Source: Thermogemmatispora aurantia (GTDB lineage: Bacteria > Chloroflexota > Ktedonobacteria > Ktedonobacterales > Ktedonobacteraceae). Taken from it: a stretch of DNA of 64,000 nucleotides. How positions within the stretch are numbered: position 1 is the stretch's first letter; each line of letters starts with the position of its first letter. Location of the stretch: positions 716,281 to 780,280 of the forward strand of contig NZ_BKZV01000002.1 of assembly GCF_008974285.1 (NCBI RefSeq). Reading direction: 5' to 3'. The translations under genes and the position numbers were made by a program. The notes beneath the pieces were generated by a model. It made no database searches. It was not told the DNA's origin and worked only from the letters and a program-made list of their open reading frames with translations. Positions 46,719 through 55,203 of this stretch are shown piece after piece.

Positions 46719-48235
46719 CTCTCAATCCCACATCGGGCTTGTCCTGCTTTCTGACCGGCTTCCGCCAGCGCTTCGGAGCTATGTTCAATTGTTTCAATCC
46801 CACATCGGGCTTGTCCTGCTTTCTGACTTGGCAGCGCGTGGAGAATTCATGTTCCAGCATTACGGTTTCAATCCCACATCGGGCTTGTCCTGCTTTCTGA
46901 CAAGAGATCGTCGAGATTTTGCGACGCCCGTTCGACATGTTTCAATCCCACATCGGGCTTGTCCTGCTTTCTGACGGTGGAAACACGTGGTCTGTCGCAT
47001 CTCCGTCAACGTAGTTTCAATCCCACATCGGGCTTGTCCTGCTTTCTGACGGTGGAAACACGTGGTCTGTCGCATCTCCGTCAACGTAGTTTCAATCCCA
47101 CATCGGGCTTGTCCTGCTTTCTGACCTGGACCCATTTTTGGACCGGCTCCTTTTTGTCCAGTTGGTTTCAATCCCACATCGGGCTTGTCCTGCTTTCTGA
47201 CTTGGACCCCTTGCCCACTCTCAATGGCAGCGATGAGGTTTCAATCCCACATCGGGCTTGTCCTGCTTTCTGACGGAAGCCGCTTTGCAATCGAGCTGGC
47301 CCGGCTTCGTTTCAATCCCACATCGGGCTTGTCCTGCTTTCTGACACGGGGTTGATCTGGGGACCCCCTTCCATACTCAGGTGTTTCAATCCCACATCGG
47401 GCTTGTCCTGCTTTCTGACCCGGACTGCAGCCGTCGGCGTAGCAGGAGCGACATCTGGGTTTCAATCCCACATCGGGCTTGTCCTGCTTTCTGACCACTG
47501 GCCGGTGTACGCGCGCGCCCTCGCGCACACTCTTGGTTTCAATCCCACATCGGGCTTGTCCTGCTTTCTGACCCTTTCTCCTGTGGCTGCTGTTGCTGTG
47601 GCCATATCGTTTCAATCCCACATCGGGCTTGTCCTGCTTTCTGACTTCAGCTCTTCGTCTCCTTCCAGATCAACTGGAAGGGTTTCAATCCCACATCGGG
47701 CTTGTCCTGCTTTCTGACCGAGACGAGAGATTGGAGCAACTCTACGAGTCAGCGAGTTTCAATCCCACATCGGGCTTGTCCTGCTTTCTGACTCATAGAA
47801 CCATCCCCGTTGGGCCGCGAATGCCAGCCGAGTTTCAATCCCACATCGGGCTTGTCCTGCTTTCTGACGTTTATATTTACGCGCATAAAGCAGCATCTTA
47901 TCTGTTTCAATCCCACATCGGGCTTGTCCTGCTTTCTGACGTCCAGGCGACGCATGAGCGCATTCAGTTCATCGATGTTTCAATCCCACATCGGGCTTGT
48001 CCTGCTTTCTGACCTCTGCGGACATGTCACCGAGGTACGGCAAGCCTGCGTTTCAATCCCACATCGGGCTTGTCCTGCTTTCTGACCGGGCACCAGGGGA
48101 TGGGGAAGGCACGGGAGGATAAGGAGTTTCAATCCCACATCGGGCTTGTCCTGCTTTCTGACGAAAGTGCGCTCGGCCCAGGTGAGAATCCACACAAGGT
48201 TTCAATCCCACATCGGGCTTGTCCTGCTTTCTGAC
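46719..48235 (-). CRISPR. CRISPR array 1 (21 repeats, 20 spacers), type I-D associated
   Basis: Repeats of 37 nt recur every 71-77 nt, with spacers of 34-40 nt. On the plus strand the repeat starts GTTTCAATCCCACATCGGGC and ends with TTTCTGAC. The crRNA sense is the minus strand, ending in ATTGAAAC, the usual 5' handle. The leftmost repeat (46719-46755) is degenerate at its first bases, so the left is the trailer and the right end (48236 on) the leader. One spacer is duplicated in tandem (46976-47013 and 47051-47088). A short stem CCC/GGG is possible near the 3' half of the repeat. Array 1 lies left of the WYL regulator and the cas operon. Confidence 0.98.
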
Positions 48236-48445
48236 AGCACCCCCTTTAGCGTAGCATCAGGAGCGACTTCCGTCAAGCTGTTTCGAGCATCCCAAAAAAG
48301 CGGTCACTACTGACCGCATTTGCACGGTCATGATGCCAGCCACTCTGGCCTTCCGACGGCCTGGGAAGCCCTTCGAGCATCGCTGCGTGGGAAGCCGGGA
48401 GCCGAGATGCTCGAAGCGAACGGCAGCAGCGGCAACAGCGGCATA
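48236..48445 (-). promoter_or_regulatory. Leader of CRISPR array 1
   Basis: About 210 bp highly similar (about 80-85% by eye) to the right flank of array 2. It contains the array promoter, a hairpin GCGGTCA-CTAC-TGACCGC (48300-48317) followed on the minus strand by six T (48299-48294), and three copies of TTCGAGCATC: 48282-48291 and 48372-48381 in direct orientation, and 48406-48415 inverted. The last two form an 11-bp inverted repeat, 48371-48381 with 48406-48416. Confidence 0.8.
48248..48276 (-). promoter_or_regulatory. Array 1 promoter
   Basis: On the minus strand TTGACG (48276-48271), a 17-bp spacer and TACGCT (48253-48248). Transcription is expected to start about 6-8 nt further left, directly before the first repeat. 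Confidence 0.75.
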
Positions 48446-48474
48446 TTTTTCCCGACAGCAGAGGTGCCTGGACC

Positions 48475-48503
48475 TTGACAGCGGGCGCTCAAGACTCTAT
48501 GGT
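48475..48503 (+). promoter_or_regulatory. Promoter of the CRISPR-adjacent WYL gene
   Basis: TTGACA (48475-48480), 17-bp spacer and TATGGT (48498-48503). Start of transcription near 48510, downstream of the TTG and ATG codons at 48475 and 48499, so translation should begin at 48526 or 48544. Confidence 0.7.
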
Positions 48504-48543
48504 AAAAGGCATCTCTCTTGCATTGATGGAGGGAAAGCAGTGC

Positions 48544-49680
48544 ATGGCCGGTTTCCAACGCGCTGAACCTTTTTCCTCAGAGGAAAGGCTTGCCGTCCTC
48601 CGGCTCGAGCGACTTTTGCGCTTGCTGGCACTGCTGCGACAAGGGCCTTGCACCCGCAAGCAGATTTTCGAGAGCCTGGGGCTGCACTACGGCATCGATC
48701 GGGAGGAGGCCACAGATGATGCACGACTCCGCCGGGCCCATCGCACGCTCGAGCGAGATCTGGCGATCCTGGAGGAGATTGGCGTGGTGCTGGTTCGGGA
48801 GCGGCGTGGAAGGCAACCGGCGCGCTATGTCCTCGAGGACGATCAGGGCCTCGTCCCTCACTGGTCCCTGTCAGATACAGAGGTAGAATGTCTGGCCTTC
48901 CTGGCCTCGATGTTCACGGACCCCTATCGGCTGGCCCCTCCCGACCCGACGCAAGCGCTGCCACAGCCACAGCCGCGCCATCCGTTTGCAGATGAGGTGC
49001 AGGCGCTCATCGAGCGGCTCGCCCGGCAACTGCCACCGCGGCAGCAGCAGCGCTTTGAACGGTGGGCCCGCACCCCCTACGTCTACTTTAATGTGGCGCC
49101 TGTGATGGACTATCTGCCCTACCGGGAGGTGATCAGGAAGATTGCGCGAGCGATACAGCAGCACCAGCACATCCGCTTTCGCTATCGGCCTCTGTCAGGG
49201 AAAGAGGTCACCCATCAGCATCTCGATCCCGCCTATGTAATCCATATGGAGGGCCATTTCTACCTGGTGGCGTATCACCCCGAGCGCGGGCAATTTCTGG
49301 AGTTCCGCATCGACCGCATTCAGGAGCAGTCATTGCAGATTGAGCCGCAGCTCACTGGGAGGACACGGCCCCGCCAGGTGCTGACCTTTCGCTTCTGGCT
49401 GGACGCGAGGATCGCTGAGCCCGGCCTCAGTCAGCGCTGGTTGTCGCAAGTGGTTGAGCGAGAGGAGGTGCGCATGAACGAGCGAGGGCAAGAGGAGCGC
49501 TGGATACTGATCCGGGCCACAGCGTACAGCAGGTGGCGGGTGATCCAGCAGTTGTTACGCTACGGGGAGAGAGCGGAGCTGATCGAGCCAGCGTCGTTGC
49601 GAGAGGAGATGCGCAGCGTCGTCAGCAAGATGGGACGGCTCTATGGCCTCAGCATGCAGGCGCCGGAGGAGGAGCGATAA
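48544..49680 (+). CDS. WYL-domain transcriptional regulator of the CRISPR-Cas locus
   Basis: 378 residues. ATG 48544 has GGAGGGA upstream and fits the promoter position. The N-terminal winged-helix (about 15-85) includes LRQGPCTRKQIFESLGLHYG, then a linker and a WYL domain (about 180-260) with YVIHMEGHFYLVAYHPERG and FLEFRIDRIQ. WYL proteins often sit beside CRISPR-Cas and defence genes as ligand-responsive repressors or activators. It is divergent from array 1 and 192 bp upstream of cas10d. The TTCGAGCATC repeats in both leaders and the inverted repeat before cas10d are candidate binding sites. Confidence 0.87.
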   Translation: MAGFQRAEPFSSEERLAVLRLERLLRLLALLRQGPCTRKQIFESLGLHYGIDREEATDDARLRRAHRTLERDLAILEEIGVVLVRERRGRQPARYVLEDDQGLVPHWSLSDTEVECLAFLASMFTDPYRLAPPDPTQALPQPQPRHPFADEVQALIERLARQLPPRQQQRFERWARTPYVYFNVAPVMDYLPYREVIRKIARAIQQHQHIRFRYRPLSGKEVTHQHLDPAYVIHMEGHFYLVAYHPERGQFLEFRIDRIQEQSLQIEPQLTGRTRPRQVLTFRFWLDARIAEPGLSQRWLSQVVEREEVRMNERGQEERWILIRATAYSRWRVIQQLLRYGERAELIEPASLREEMRSVVSKMGRLYGLSMQAPEEER

Positions 49681-49753
49681 GGATGGTGACCAGCGCGCTC
49701 ATGCCTGCGTCAGCTCTTTGTTCTTTGTTTTCCATCCTCTCTGTCATCCCACC

Positions 49754-49790
49754 GCTGATTGATACGACGAATGTTGTCGTATCAATCAGC
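49754..49790. promoter_or_regulatory. Perfect 15-bp inverted repeat upstream of cas10d
   Basis: Arms GCTGATTGATACGAC (49754-49768) and GTCGTATCAATCAGC (49776-49790) are exact complements with a 7-nt centre. It overlaps a possible weak promoter (TTGTCG 49774-49779, 16 bp, TATCAC 49796-49801). Its size and symmetry suit a dimeric regulator, plausibly the WYL protein. Confidence 0.75.
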
Positions 49791-49804
49791 CATAATATCA
49801 CCTG

Positions 49805-49841
49805 TTCGGAACGCCGCTCTAGCCCGCTGAGGGATTGAAAA
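49805..49841 (+). promoter_or_regulatory. CRISPR-repeat-like sequence in the cas10d leader
   Basis: 37 nt that align without gaps to the array 2 repeat in crRNA sense, 29 of 37 identical. The last 20 nt include AGCCCG-CTGAGGGATTGAAA, which preserves the CCC/GGG stem and the ATTGAAA handle. It ends 31 nt before the cas10d ATG. Cleavage in the usual Cas6 position, 8 nt from the end, would fall between 49833 and 49834 and leave a messenger that begins with the handle and keeps the AAAGGAGATGA ribosome site. Confidence 0.75.
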
Positions 49842-49872
49842 ATTGGAACCGAACGAAAGGAGATGATTTTGC

Positions 49873-52599
49873 ATGGCCCCGGCCTCTGAGGAGTCCTCGC
49901 CCTGGCTTGCCCTGGGACTGACCTACAGGAGCGATGACCCGGACCAGGTCTTTCAGCAGTATCTGCAACAGATTGCCGACGAAGGGCTGCGGCGCTACCA
50001 GGAGATCATTCAGACGGGCAGCAAGCAAGGGGAAAGCCTCTGGCAGCACGTGCTCAATGGCGCGGCGATCATCGAGCGGCTGCGGCCCCTCTTTCAACTG
50101 GAGGCCACCGAGCTGCGCTGTCTGCTCCTGGCCATAACCGTCCATGACATTAACAAGCTGCCTGCCTATGGCCAGGATAGCAGCGGCAAGGCTGTCCGCT
50201 ATGCCAACGCGGCCACCCTGGAGCATCTGGCCAGCGAGCTAGCAGCCCTCCAGGCAGATCATTTCTTCCCCGAGTGGCAGGAGTATCTGCGCGACATCAA
50301 ATTTCTGGTCGACAGCCAGCAGGATCAGGCAATCCAGATCTCTCAGTTTTCCCTCTCTTTTTTGCAGCAGTGCCGTCTTCCTCGATCGCGTCTTGAAGGG
50401 CCGCTCCGAGCGCTGCTGCGCACCGCGGACGTGCTGGACCTGTCTCACAGCTCGGACCAGGCCAGCCGTCATGAACGACATATTCATCAGAAGGCGCTTG
50501 AGCGCCTGAATGAGGGACTCCATCTCAGCGGGGCGCGGCAGCGGTACCGCTTCATCGGCCACCGCCTGGCCGAACTGCGCGGCCTGCTCTCGAACACGAT
50601 CCATAACCAGGTCGCCGAAATGCTGAAGGAACACTACGGGGAACACCACTGCATTCCCCTGCTCCTCCATGCCGAAGGCATCGACTATCTGCTCGACCGG
50701 AGTATGCGTTTTGAATGGACGCGCGAGTGGCAGCGCGAGCTGGCCCGGCGGGTGGTCAACAGACTGGCGAAGATGCAGCAGCAAGGGCTGACGGAGTTCA
50801 TCAAGGCGCGGCCCTCCGGGATCAGCGTCGACGAGGCGGCCCTCCAGAGCGGCGCACCCATCGAGCAGATCTTTGGCTGCATCACCAACGTGGTCAGGCG
50901 CAAGCAGTACCGCGATGAGTGGCGCCAGGAGCGGGAGACAGCGGCGCGCCAGGACCTGGAGACCTTCCTCAACTCGCCGCAAGCGGCAGCTGATCCAGCT
51001 CTGCGGGCCCAGTGTCAGGCACTGCTGGCGGAGCAGCAGCTGCTGCCCACTGATCCCGAGGCGCTCCAGCGGGGCGAGTTTCTCATGGCCTACCGGAACT
51101 TCCTCGATGCCCACCGGGGCGAGGAACTGAAGCGCCTGCACGAGGATGCCTGGCAGCGAGTGGCGCGTCTCTTTGGGGTGCCCGAGGAGCGACAGCCGCT
51201 TTATGCCCTGATCAACTCCTATCGGCGTGGCTACGTTATGGCCCGTGATCTGCCCACAACCCCGCTTCTCGAGATGGAAGCCGCCGCCCTGGCCGATCTT
51301 GCCCGTCTGGAAGAGCAGGCACAGCGAGCCGCTCCCCAACGCACTGGCCGTGGCGGTAAACGGGGGAATAGAGCGTCTCCCTCGCCCCAGTCCGCCGCTG
51401 CCGACAGCAACAACCAGCAGGGTTCAGCAATGGGCAGCAACGCAGCCGAGGCTGGAGATGCCAGCACGTCACCGCTGACAGTTGCGGGAGACGACTTGCA
51501 GGCGCTCTCAACGAGCAGTCCCCAAGAGGAGGCAATCCTTGACTATCTGGATCGCCATCTCAGCTTCTGGGATCTGAGCAGCGGGGAGCGGCAGCAGCCG
51601 GTCGACTTTCGGGCGAACCTGCGTCACTATGCAGATCCGCGCTATACCGATCGGCAGTGCAGCTATTGCAGCAGTCCCTTGCCTGCCGAGGAGTGGATGG
51701 CGCTGCAGGTGCCGCCGAGCATTGGCGTGCAGCAATTCTCGAACCGACTGGAGGGCGGCAGTCCACGCGAGCCGAAGCGCAACATCTGTCCCATCTGCCG
51801 CACGCAGTTCTTGCTAGAAAAGCTGGCCTGGCCCTCACATCGCGACAAGCAGGGCAGCGAGCTGCAAACCTTCTATCTCCACCTGTTCCCCTACAGCTTC
51901 TTTCCCGAGCCGCTGCTGCGCGCCTGGTGGCAGACAGTCGAGAGTCTCATCGGAGAAGACACGGTGGCGATCGACCCGGAGACGCGCGACGAGGAGCAGT
52001 GGCAACGGCTGGCTGCTGGTCAGGTCCTCTACAAATTGCACTGTCGGATGGACCTGCATCAAGGACTGATCCTTCCGCGCTATGCGGAGGCACTCGGCCC
52101 TACGCCTGTCCTGCCGTTGACCATCAACCAGCAGGGCTACGGTCGCCAATACCTGGTCGCGCTGGAGAAAGCCCTCGTGCTGGCGGCCTGGTTTGACTGC
52201 CGCGTCCTGCTCTCGCGCCTGCCAACGCCACTGCTCAATCTGGAGCAGGAAATGATCGGGTCCGAGCCAGTGGCCTTCATGGCTGAAGGGATACCCCAGG
52301 CGCTTGCCTGGTTACTACCCGAGCAGGTACTGACCCGTCCCCAGGTGCGGGCCCTCTGCCGGCGCCTGGCCCTCCTGCATCAGCTGGCCCATAAGCTGCA
52401 GCCGGACGCCCTGTCGACCGTGAAAGTCCTCTATGACCTGGTCACCGCAGCAGCCCAGGACCCACTGGCGCTTTACCATGAGGTGGATCGCCTGATCGAG
52501 GAGAAAGCCGGCAAGCAGCGCCAGAATCCTTTAACGCTCAGTTACCAGGTCGCCCCGCTGCTGGAGCAGCTGCTCGGGGCAGCGGAGGCGATCAGCTAG
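49873..52599 (+). CDS. cas10d: Type I-D large subunit Cas10d (Csc3)
   Basis: 908 residues. An N-terminal HD nuclease domain has the HD pair in ITVHDINKLPAYG (H91/D92) and an upstream His in the LWQHVLNGAA helix. The middle includes a zinc site, CSYCSSP (about 595) with CPICRTQ (about 638), typical of Csc3. Ser/Gln/Ala-rich linker at about 490-550. As in I-D systems the HD nuclease sits here and not on Cas3. AAAGGAGATGA precedes the ATG. It is first in the operon. The C-terminus ends at LLEQLLGAAEAIS, without the helical small-subunit part that other Cas10d proteins carry. Confidence 0.93.
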   Translation: MAPASEESSPWLALGLTYRSDDPDQVFQQYLQQIADEGLRRYQEIIQTGSKQGESLWQHVLNGAAIIERLRPLFQLEATELRCLLLAITVHDINKLPAYGQDSSGKAVRYANAATLEHLASELAALQADHFFPEWQEYLRDIKFLVDSQQDQAIQISQFSLSFLQQCRLPRSRLEGPLRALLRTADVLDLSHSSDQASRHERHIHQKALERLNEGLHLSGARQRYRFIGHRLAELRGLLSNTIHNQVAEMLKEHYGEHHCIPLLLHAEGIDYLLDRSMRFEWTREWQRELARRVVNRLAKMQQQGLTEFIKARPSGISVDEAALQSGAPIEQIFGCITNVVRRKQYRDEWRQERETAARQDLETFLNSPQAAADPALRAQCQALLAEQQLLPTDPEALQRGEFLMAYRNFLDAHRGEELKRLHEDAWQRVARLFGVPEERQPLYALINSYRRGYVMARDLPTTPLLEMEAAALADLARLEEQAQRAAPQRTGRGGKRGNRASPSPQSAAADSNNQQGSAMGSNAAEAGDASTSPLTVAGDDLQALSTSSPQEEAILDYLDRHLSFWDLSSGERQQPVDFRANLRHYADPRYTDRQCSYCSSPLPAEEWMALQVPPSIGVQQFSNRLEGGSPREPKRNICPICRTQFLLEKLAWPSHRDKQGSELQTFYLHLFPYSFFPEPLLRAWWQTVESLIGEDTVAIDPETRDEEQWQRLAAGQVLYKLHCRMDLHQGLILPRYAEALGPTPVLPLTINQQGYGRQYLVALEKALVLAAWFDCRVLLSRLPTPLLNLEQEMIGSEPVAFMAEGIPQALAWLLPEQVLTRPQVRALCRRLALLHQLAHKLQPDALSTVKVLYDLVTAAAQDPLALYHEVDRLIEEKAGKQRQNPLTLSYQVAPLLEQLLGAAEAIS

Positions 52600-52658
52600 T
52601 GCGTCCATCTATCTGTCTGTCACCTGTTCGCAGCTCAGATCAGAAGAGGAGGTTCATT

Positions 52659-53171
52659 GTGACGTCCACACCTTCCCAGGCAAGCCCTCACCAGGCCAGA
52701 GAGGATCTGCTGGCCCAGGCACTCAAAGAGGTGGCCGTCTACGCGGCCAGGCAAGCCATTCGAGGCCGCTCATTCAAGCGCAATTCCCTCCTGAAGCCCC
52801 TAGACATCATTCTGGCTGAACTGGGACGCTATCCGAAGGAGCTGGAGTTTGCCCGAGATAGCAGCAAGGGCCTGATCTTCGACCACCTCCAGCGCATTCG
52901 CGGCTGGGTCTCGGAGGCAGCGATCTATGAGTACGTCGACCTGTTTTTTGAGAAAGTGCTCCAGCAGGCCCTTGGCAACCATGTAGGGAAACTGCTCCAG
53001 CGCGAGCGCTCGCTGCGCAGCGCCTACCTGGTCTACGTGCGCCAGGAGCTGGCCCGCGTCTTGCTGGAGAAAAAGCAGGCCGCATCACCGGAGGAGGCGC
53101 TTGCCCAGCTTGAGACAGAGGAAGCAGAGGAGGCAGGGGAACCAGCGGAGGCCGGTCCAGCCTTGGATTAG
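52659..53171 (+). CDS. Small helical protein between cas10d and csc2, candidate separate Cas11d
   Basis: 170 residues from GTG with AGAGGAGG upstream; an earlier GTG (52599) overlaps the cas10d stop in TAGTG and has GGAGG before it, so coupling is possible. The chain is almost entirely helical and charged (AIYEYVDLFFEKVLQQALG, LLQRERSLRSAYLVYVRQELARVL), with an acidic tail of Glu/Ala. In known I-D systems the small subunit Cas11d is made from an internal start in the 3' end of cas10d. The position, size and YxYVDxFFE pattern suggest the same module here as a separate gene. Inference; no close match can be claimed by eye. Confidence 0.6.
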   Translation: MTSTPSQASPHQAREDLLAQALKEVAVYAARQAIRGRSFKRNSLLKPLDIILAELGRYPKELEFARDSSKGLIFDHLQRIRGWVSEAAIYEYVDLFFEKVLQQALGNHVGKLLQRERSLRSAYLVYVRQELARVLLEKKQAASPEEALAQLETEEAEEAGEPAEAGPALD

Positions 53172-53295
53172 CCCAGGCTGCGCCGCGTGAGCAAGGCCAC
53201 GCCGCCTCGAGGTCGCACCTTGCTCAGAAGAAGAGAGTGCAAGAGAAGCAACATGCCCAGCGTATCCATCACCGAAGAAAGGATGGTATTCGTCC

Positions 53296-54309
53296 ATGAG
53301 CGTCACCTCAACATTCACCGTGCTCAATCACTATCGCGAGTATCTGCTGGAGCGCTACGATAACTTTCCGCATGGCCGCTACGTCAGCGTCATCCTGATC
53401 CGCAAAACCGAGTCAGAGACAATCTTCCGTACGGAAGGCAGTGGCGAGGGCCTTGTAAAAGAGCTGGTGACCGCCGGTCGCCGGGAGGCCACGCGCGAAC
53501 CGATCCAGCGCGTGGTCATCAGCAAGCGGAAACAGACCGCCGTCGAGCGCCGCGTCGGGCGCGAGCTGCTGCGCGAGCATGGTCTGCTAGGAACGGTGAC
53601 GGTCGGACGCGAGCAGCGCCCCTGCGCACTCAACACCAATGCCCCTTGTGGCAAGTGCATCGACTGTATGGTCTATGGTTATGCCGCCGGTGGCGGTGGC
53701 GCGCAGAAGAGCCGCGTGATGACCGATGACGCCTACTCGCTGGCTCCAGCCAGCCTGGTGACCGGCACGCGCACCTTCAACGCCACCTTCGATAACGGGA
53801 CAATGCGCAATCCCTTCGACGGGAAACCCTCGACCTCCATCAACGAAGACGAGTATGTCTTGCCCGAGACCCATTTTCTCGATACCGAGACGCTCAAGGA
53901 TGTCACGCCGGGAGAGTTCCAATACGTGCTTGGCAATATCCTGCGCAGCAGCCGCTACGGCGCCATCAGCAGCCGTCAGGGGCGTGTACGCAATATGATC
54001 ACGGCAGTGATATTCAGCGATACTGAGATCTTTTCGAATCTCGAACTGACCCAGGAGGTTTATGATCTGCTGTTGGAGGCACAAGGGGGGAACGAATTGG
54101 ATGTCCCCCTCAATGATGCCCTGGTTGAACGCTGCGTCCAGCAGGCAACCGATACGCTCTTGCGCGACCTGGTTGGGCGCCCGCCGTTGGTCGTGCGCGG
54201 TGAAGCCCTGGGCCGTCTGCTGGAGGAGACCCTGATGCTCTATCGCGAGCCGGAGCGGTTGAAGGGCCTGCTGGAGGAGGTCACGGCGAGCTACAAAGAT
54301 CTCCCGTAA
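53296..54309 (+). CDS. csc2: Type I-D backbone subunit Csc2 (Cas7d)
   Basis: 337 residues, standard length. RAMP-type fold with a cysteine cluster (C110, C118, C121, C124; APCGKCIDCMVYGYA) and the region ASLVTGTRTFNATFDNGTMRNPF (in part) typical of Csc2. It coats the crRNA in the Cascade complex. GAAAGGATGG lies upstream of the ATG. The AISSRQGRVRNMI stretch is probably part of the RNA-binding face. Confidence 0.95.
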   Translation: MSVTSTFTVLNHYREYLLERYDNFPHGRYVSVILIRKTESETIFRTEGSGEGLVKELVTAGRREATREPIQRVVISKRKQTAVERRVGRELLREHGLLGTVTVGREQRPCALNTNAPCGKCIDCMVYGYAAGGGGAQKSRVMTDDAYSLAPASLVTGTRTFNATFDNGTMRNPFDGKPSTSINEDEYVLPETHFLDTETLKDVTPGEFQYVLGNILRSSRYGAISSRQGRVRNMITAVIFSDTEIFSNLELTQEVYDLLLEAQGGNELDVPLNDALVERCVQQATDTLLRDLVGRPPLVVRGEALGRLLEETLMLYREPERLKGLLEEVTASYKDLP

Positions 54310-54425
54310 AGTGGCGTGGGCGAAGAGGGGCAGAGGGGGCCGCCAGCGGTCCAGCCAGAGACGCGCAGGCCGTGGGACCAGGGTGGTCACATCACTGCTC
54401 CCCTCTTCCTGCCAGGAGGATTGCT

Positions 54426-55163
54426 ATGACGCTTGCCATCTATCAGGTTGACCTGACCCTGCTGGAGCATACCTTTTTTGCCAGCCGCGAGGTGGGCCTG
54501 CTCTACGAGACCGAACCAGTGATCGGCAACTATGCCCTGACCTATGCCCTGGGCTGGTGTGTGTCTCCCTACAACTGGGATGGTCCGCCACGCTATAAGC
54601 AGGATCTGCTGCCGCTGAATCGCCAGGGTCGCTACGTGACGCCGGCGACCTTTCTGCCCGGTCGTCTGCGCTTCGCCTTTAGCCAGTTCAACGCCCAGTC
54701 GGATAGCTACTACTTCCGTTTTGATCAGAACGCCATTGCCCTGGAGCGCAGCCGCAAAGCGCGGGCCATGAACTTTCCCCAGGCTGGCAAGATCCGTCTG
54801 CTGGCCGCCGAGAGCCGGGCACGCTTCTACGTGCTCCTGCCTGGGGAGGCCGCGCCTGCCCTGCCGCGCTATATCCGCCTGGGCAAGTTTAACAGCAAGG
54901 CCCGCCTTGACTGGCAGCCACTGCACCTGCTCACGTCGGAGCCGCAGGAGCAAGAGCAGGTCGTCGACTTCTTTTTGAACGCCGCCGATTTGCCGGACGC
55001 CATGCTCTCTACGCTCCGCAGCTTCACCCTCTACAATATTCCTCCGGCGCCCCTGGTGCGTCAGGCCCGCTTGCGGGGACCCTTCTGGACTGGACGGTTG
55101 CCTGGCGGCGAAGTGGTCCACTTGCCCGCCGGGATGCACTACGGCGTCGAAACCCTGCCCTGA
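54426..55163 (+). CDS. csc1: Type I-D subunit Csc1 (Cas5d)
   Basis: 245 residues from ATG 54426, which has CAGGAGGATT upstream. It starts TLAIYQVDLTLLEHTFFASRE, the Csc1 opening, and has QFNAQSDSYYFRF and PRYIRLGKFNSKARL. As the Cas5-type subunit it caps the 5' handle of the crRNA. Position between csc2 and cas3. Confidence 0.93.
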   Translation: MTLAIYQVDLTLLEHTFFASREVGLLYETEPVIGNYALTYALGWCVSPYNWDGPPRYKQDLLPLNRQGRYVTPATFLPGRLRFAFSQFNAQSDSYYFRFDQNAIALERSRKARAMNFPQAGKIRLLAAESRARFYVLLPGEAAPALPRYIRLGKFNSKARLDWQPLHLLTSEPQEQEQVVDFFLNAADLPDAMLSTLRSFTLYNIPPAPLVRQARLRGPFWTGRLPGGEVVHLPAGMHYGVETLP

Positions 55164-55203
55164 ATATGGGCAGAGCAGTCAAGCAAGAAGGAGACCAGAC
55201 CCC

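Noticed and set aside
46633..48195. Several overlapping frames with recurring peptides such as FNPTSGLSCFLT in the array 1 region
   Set aside because: They are translations of the 37-nt CRISPR repeat and its spacers, not proteins.
46719..48235. Rightward transcription of array 1
   Set aside because: Decayed repeats lie at the left, the shared leader and promoter at the right, and the ATTGAAAC handle fits only the minus strand.
48475..48543. Longer N-terminus of the CRISPR-adjacent WYL protein from 48475
   Set aside because: The promoter TTGACA-17-TATGGT overlaps this stretch, so it would lie before the transcript start.
51657..52196. Frames in other phases inside cas10d
   Set aside because: Shadow frames of the cas10d gene. 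No internal ribosome site suggested an internal Cas11d here, though this was only judged by eye.
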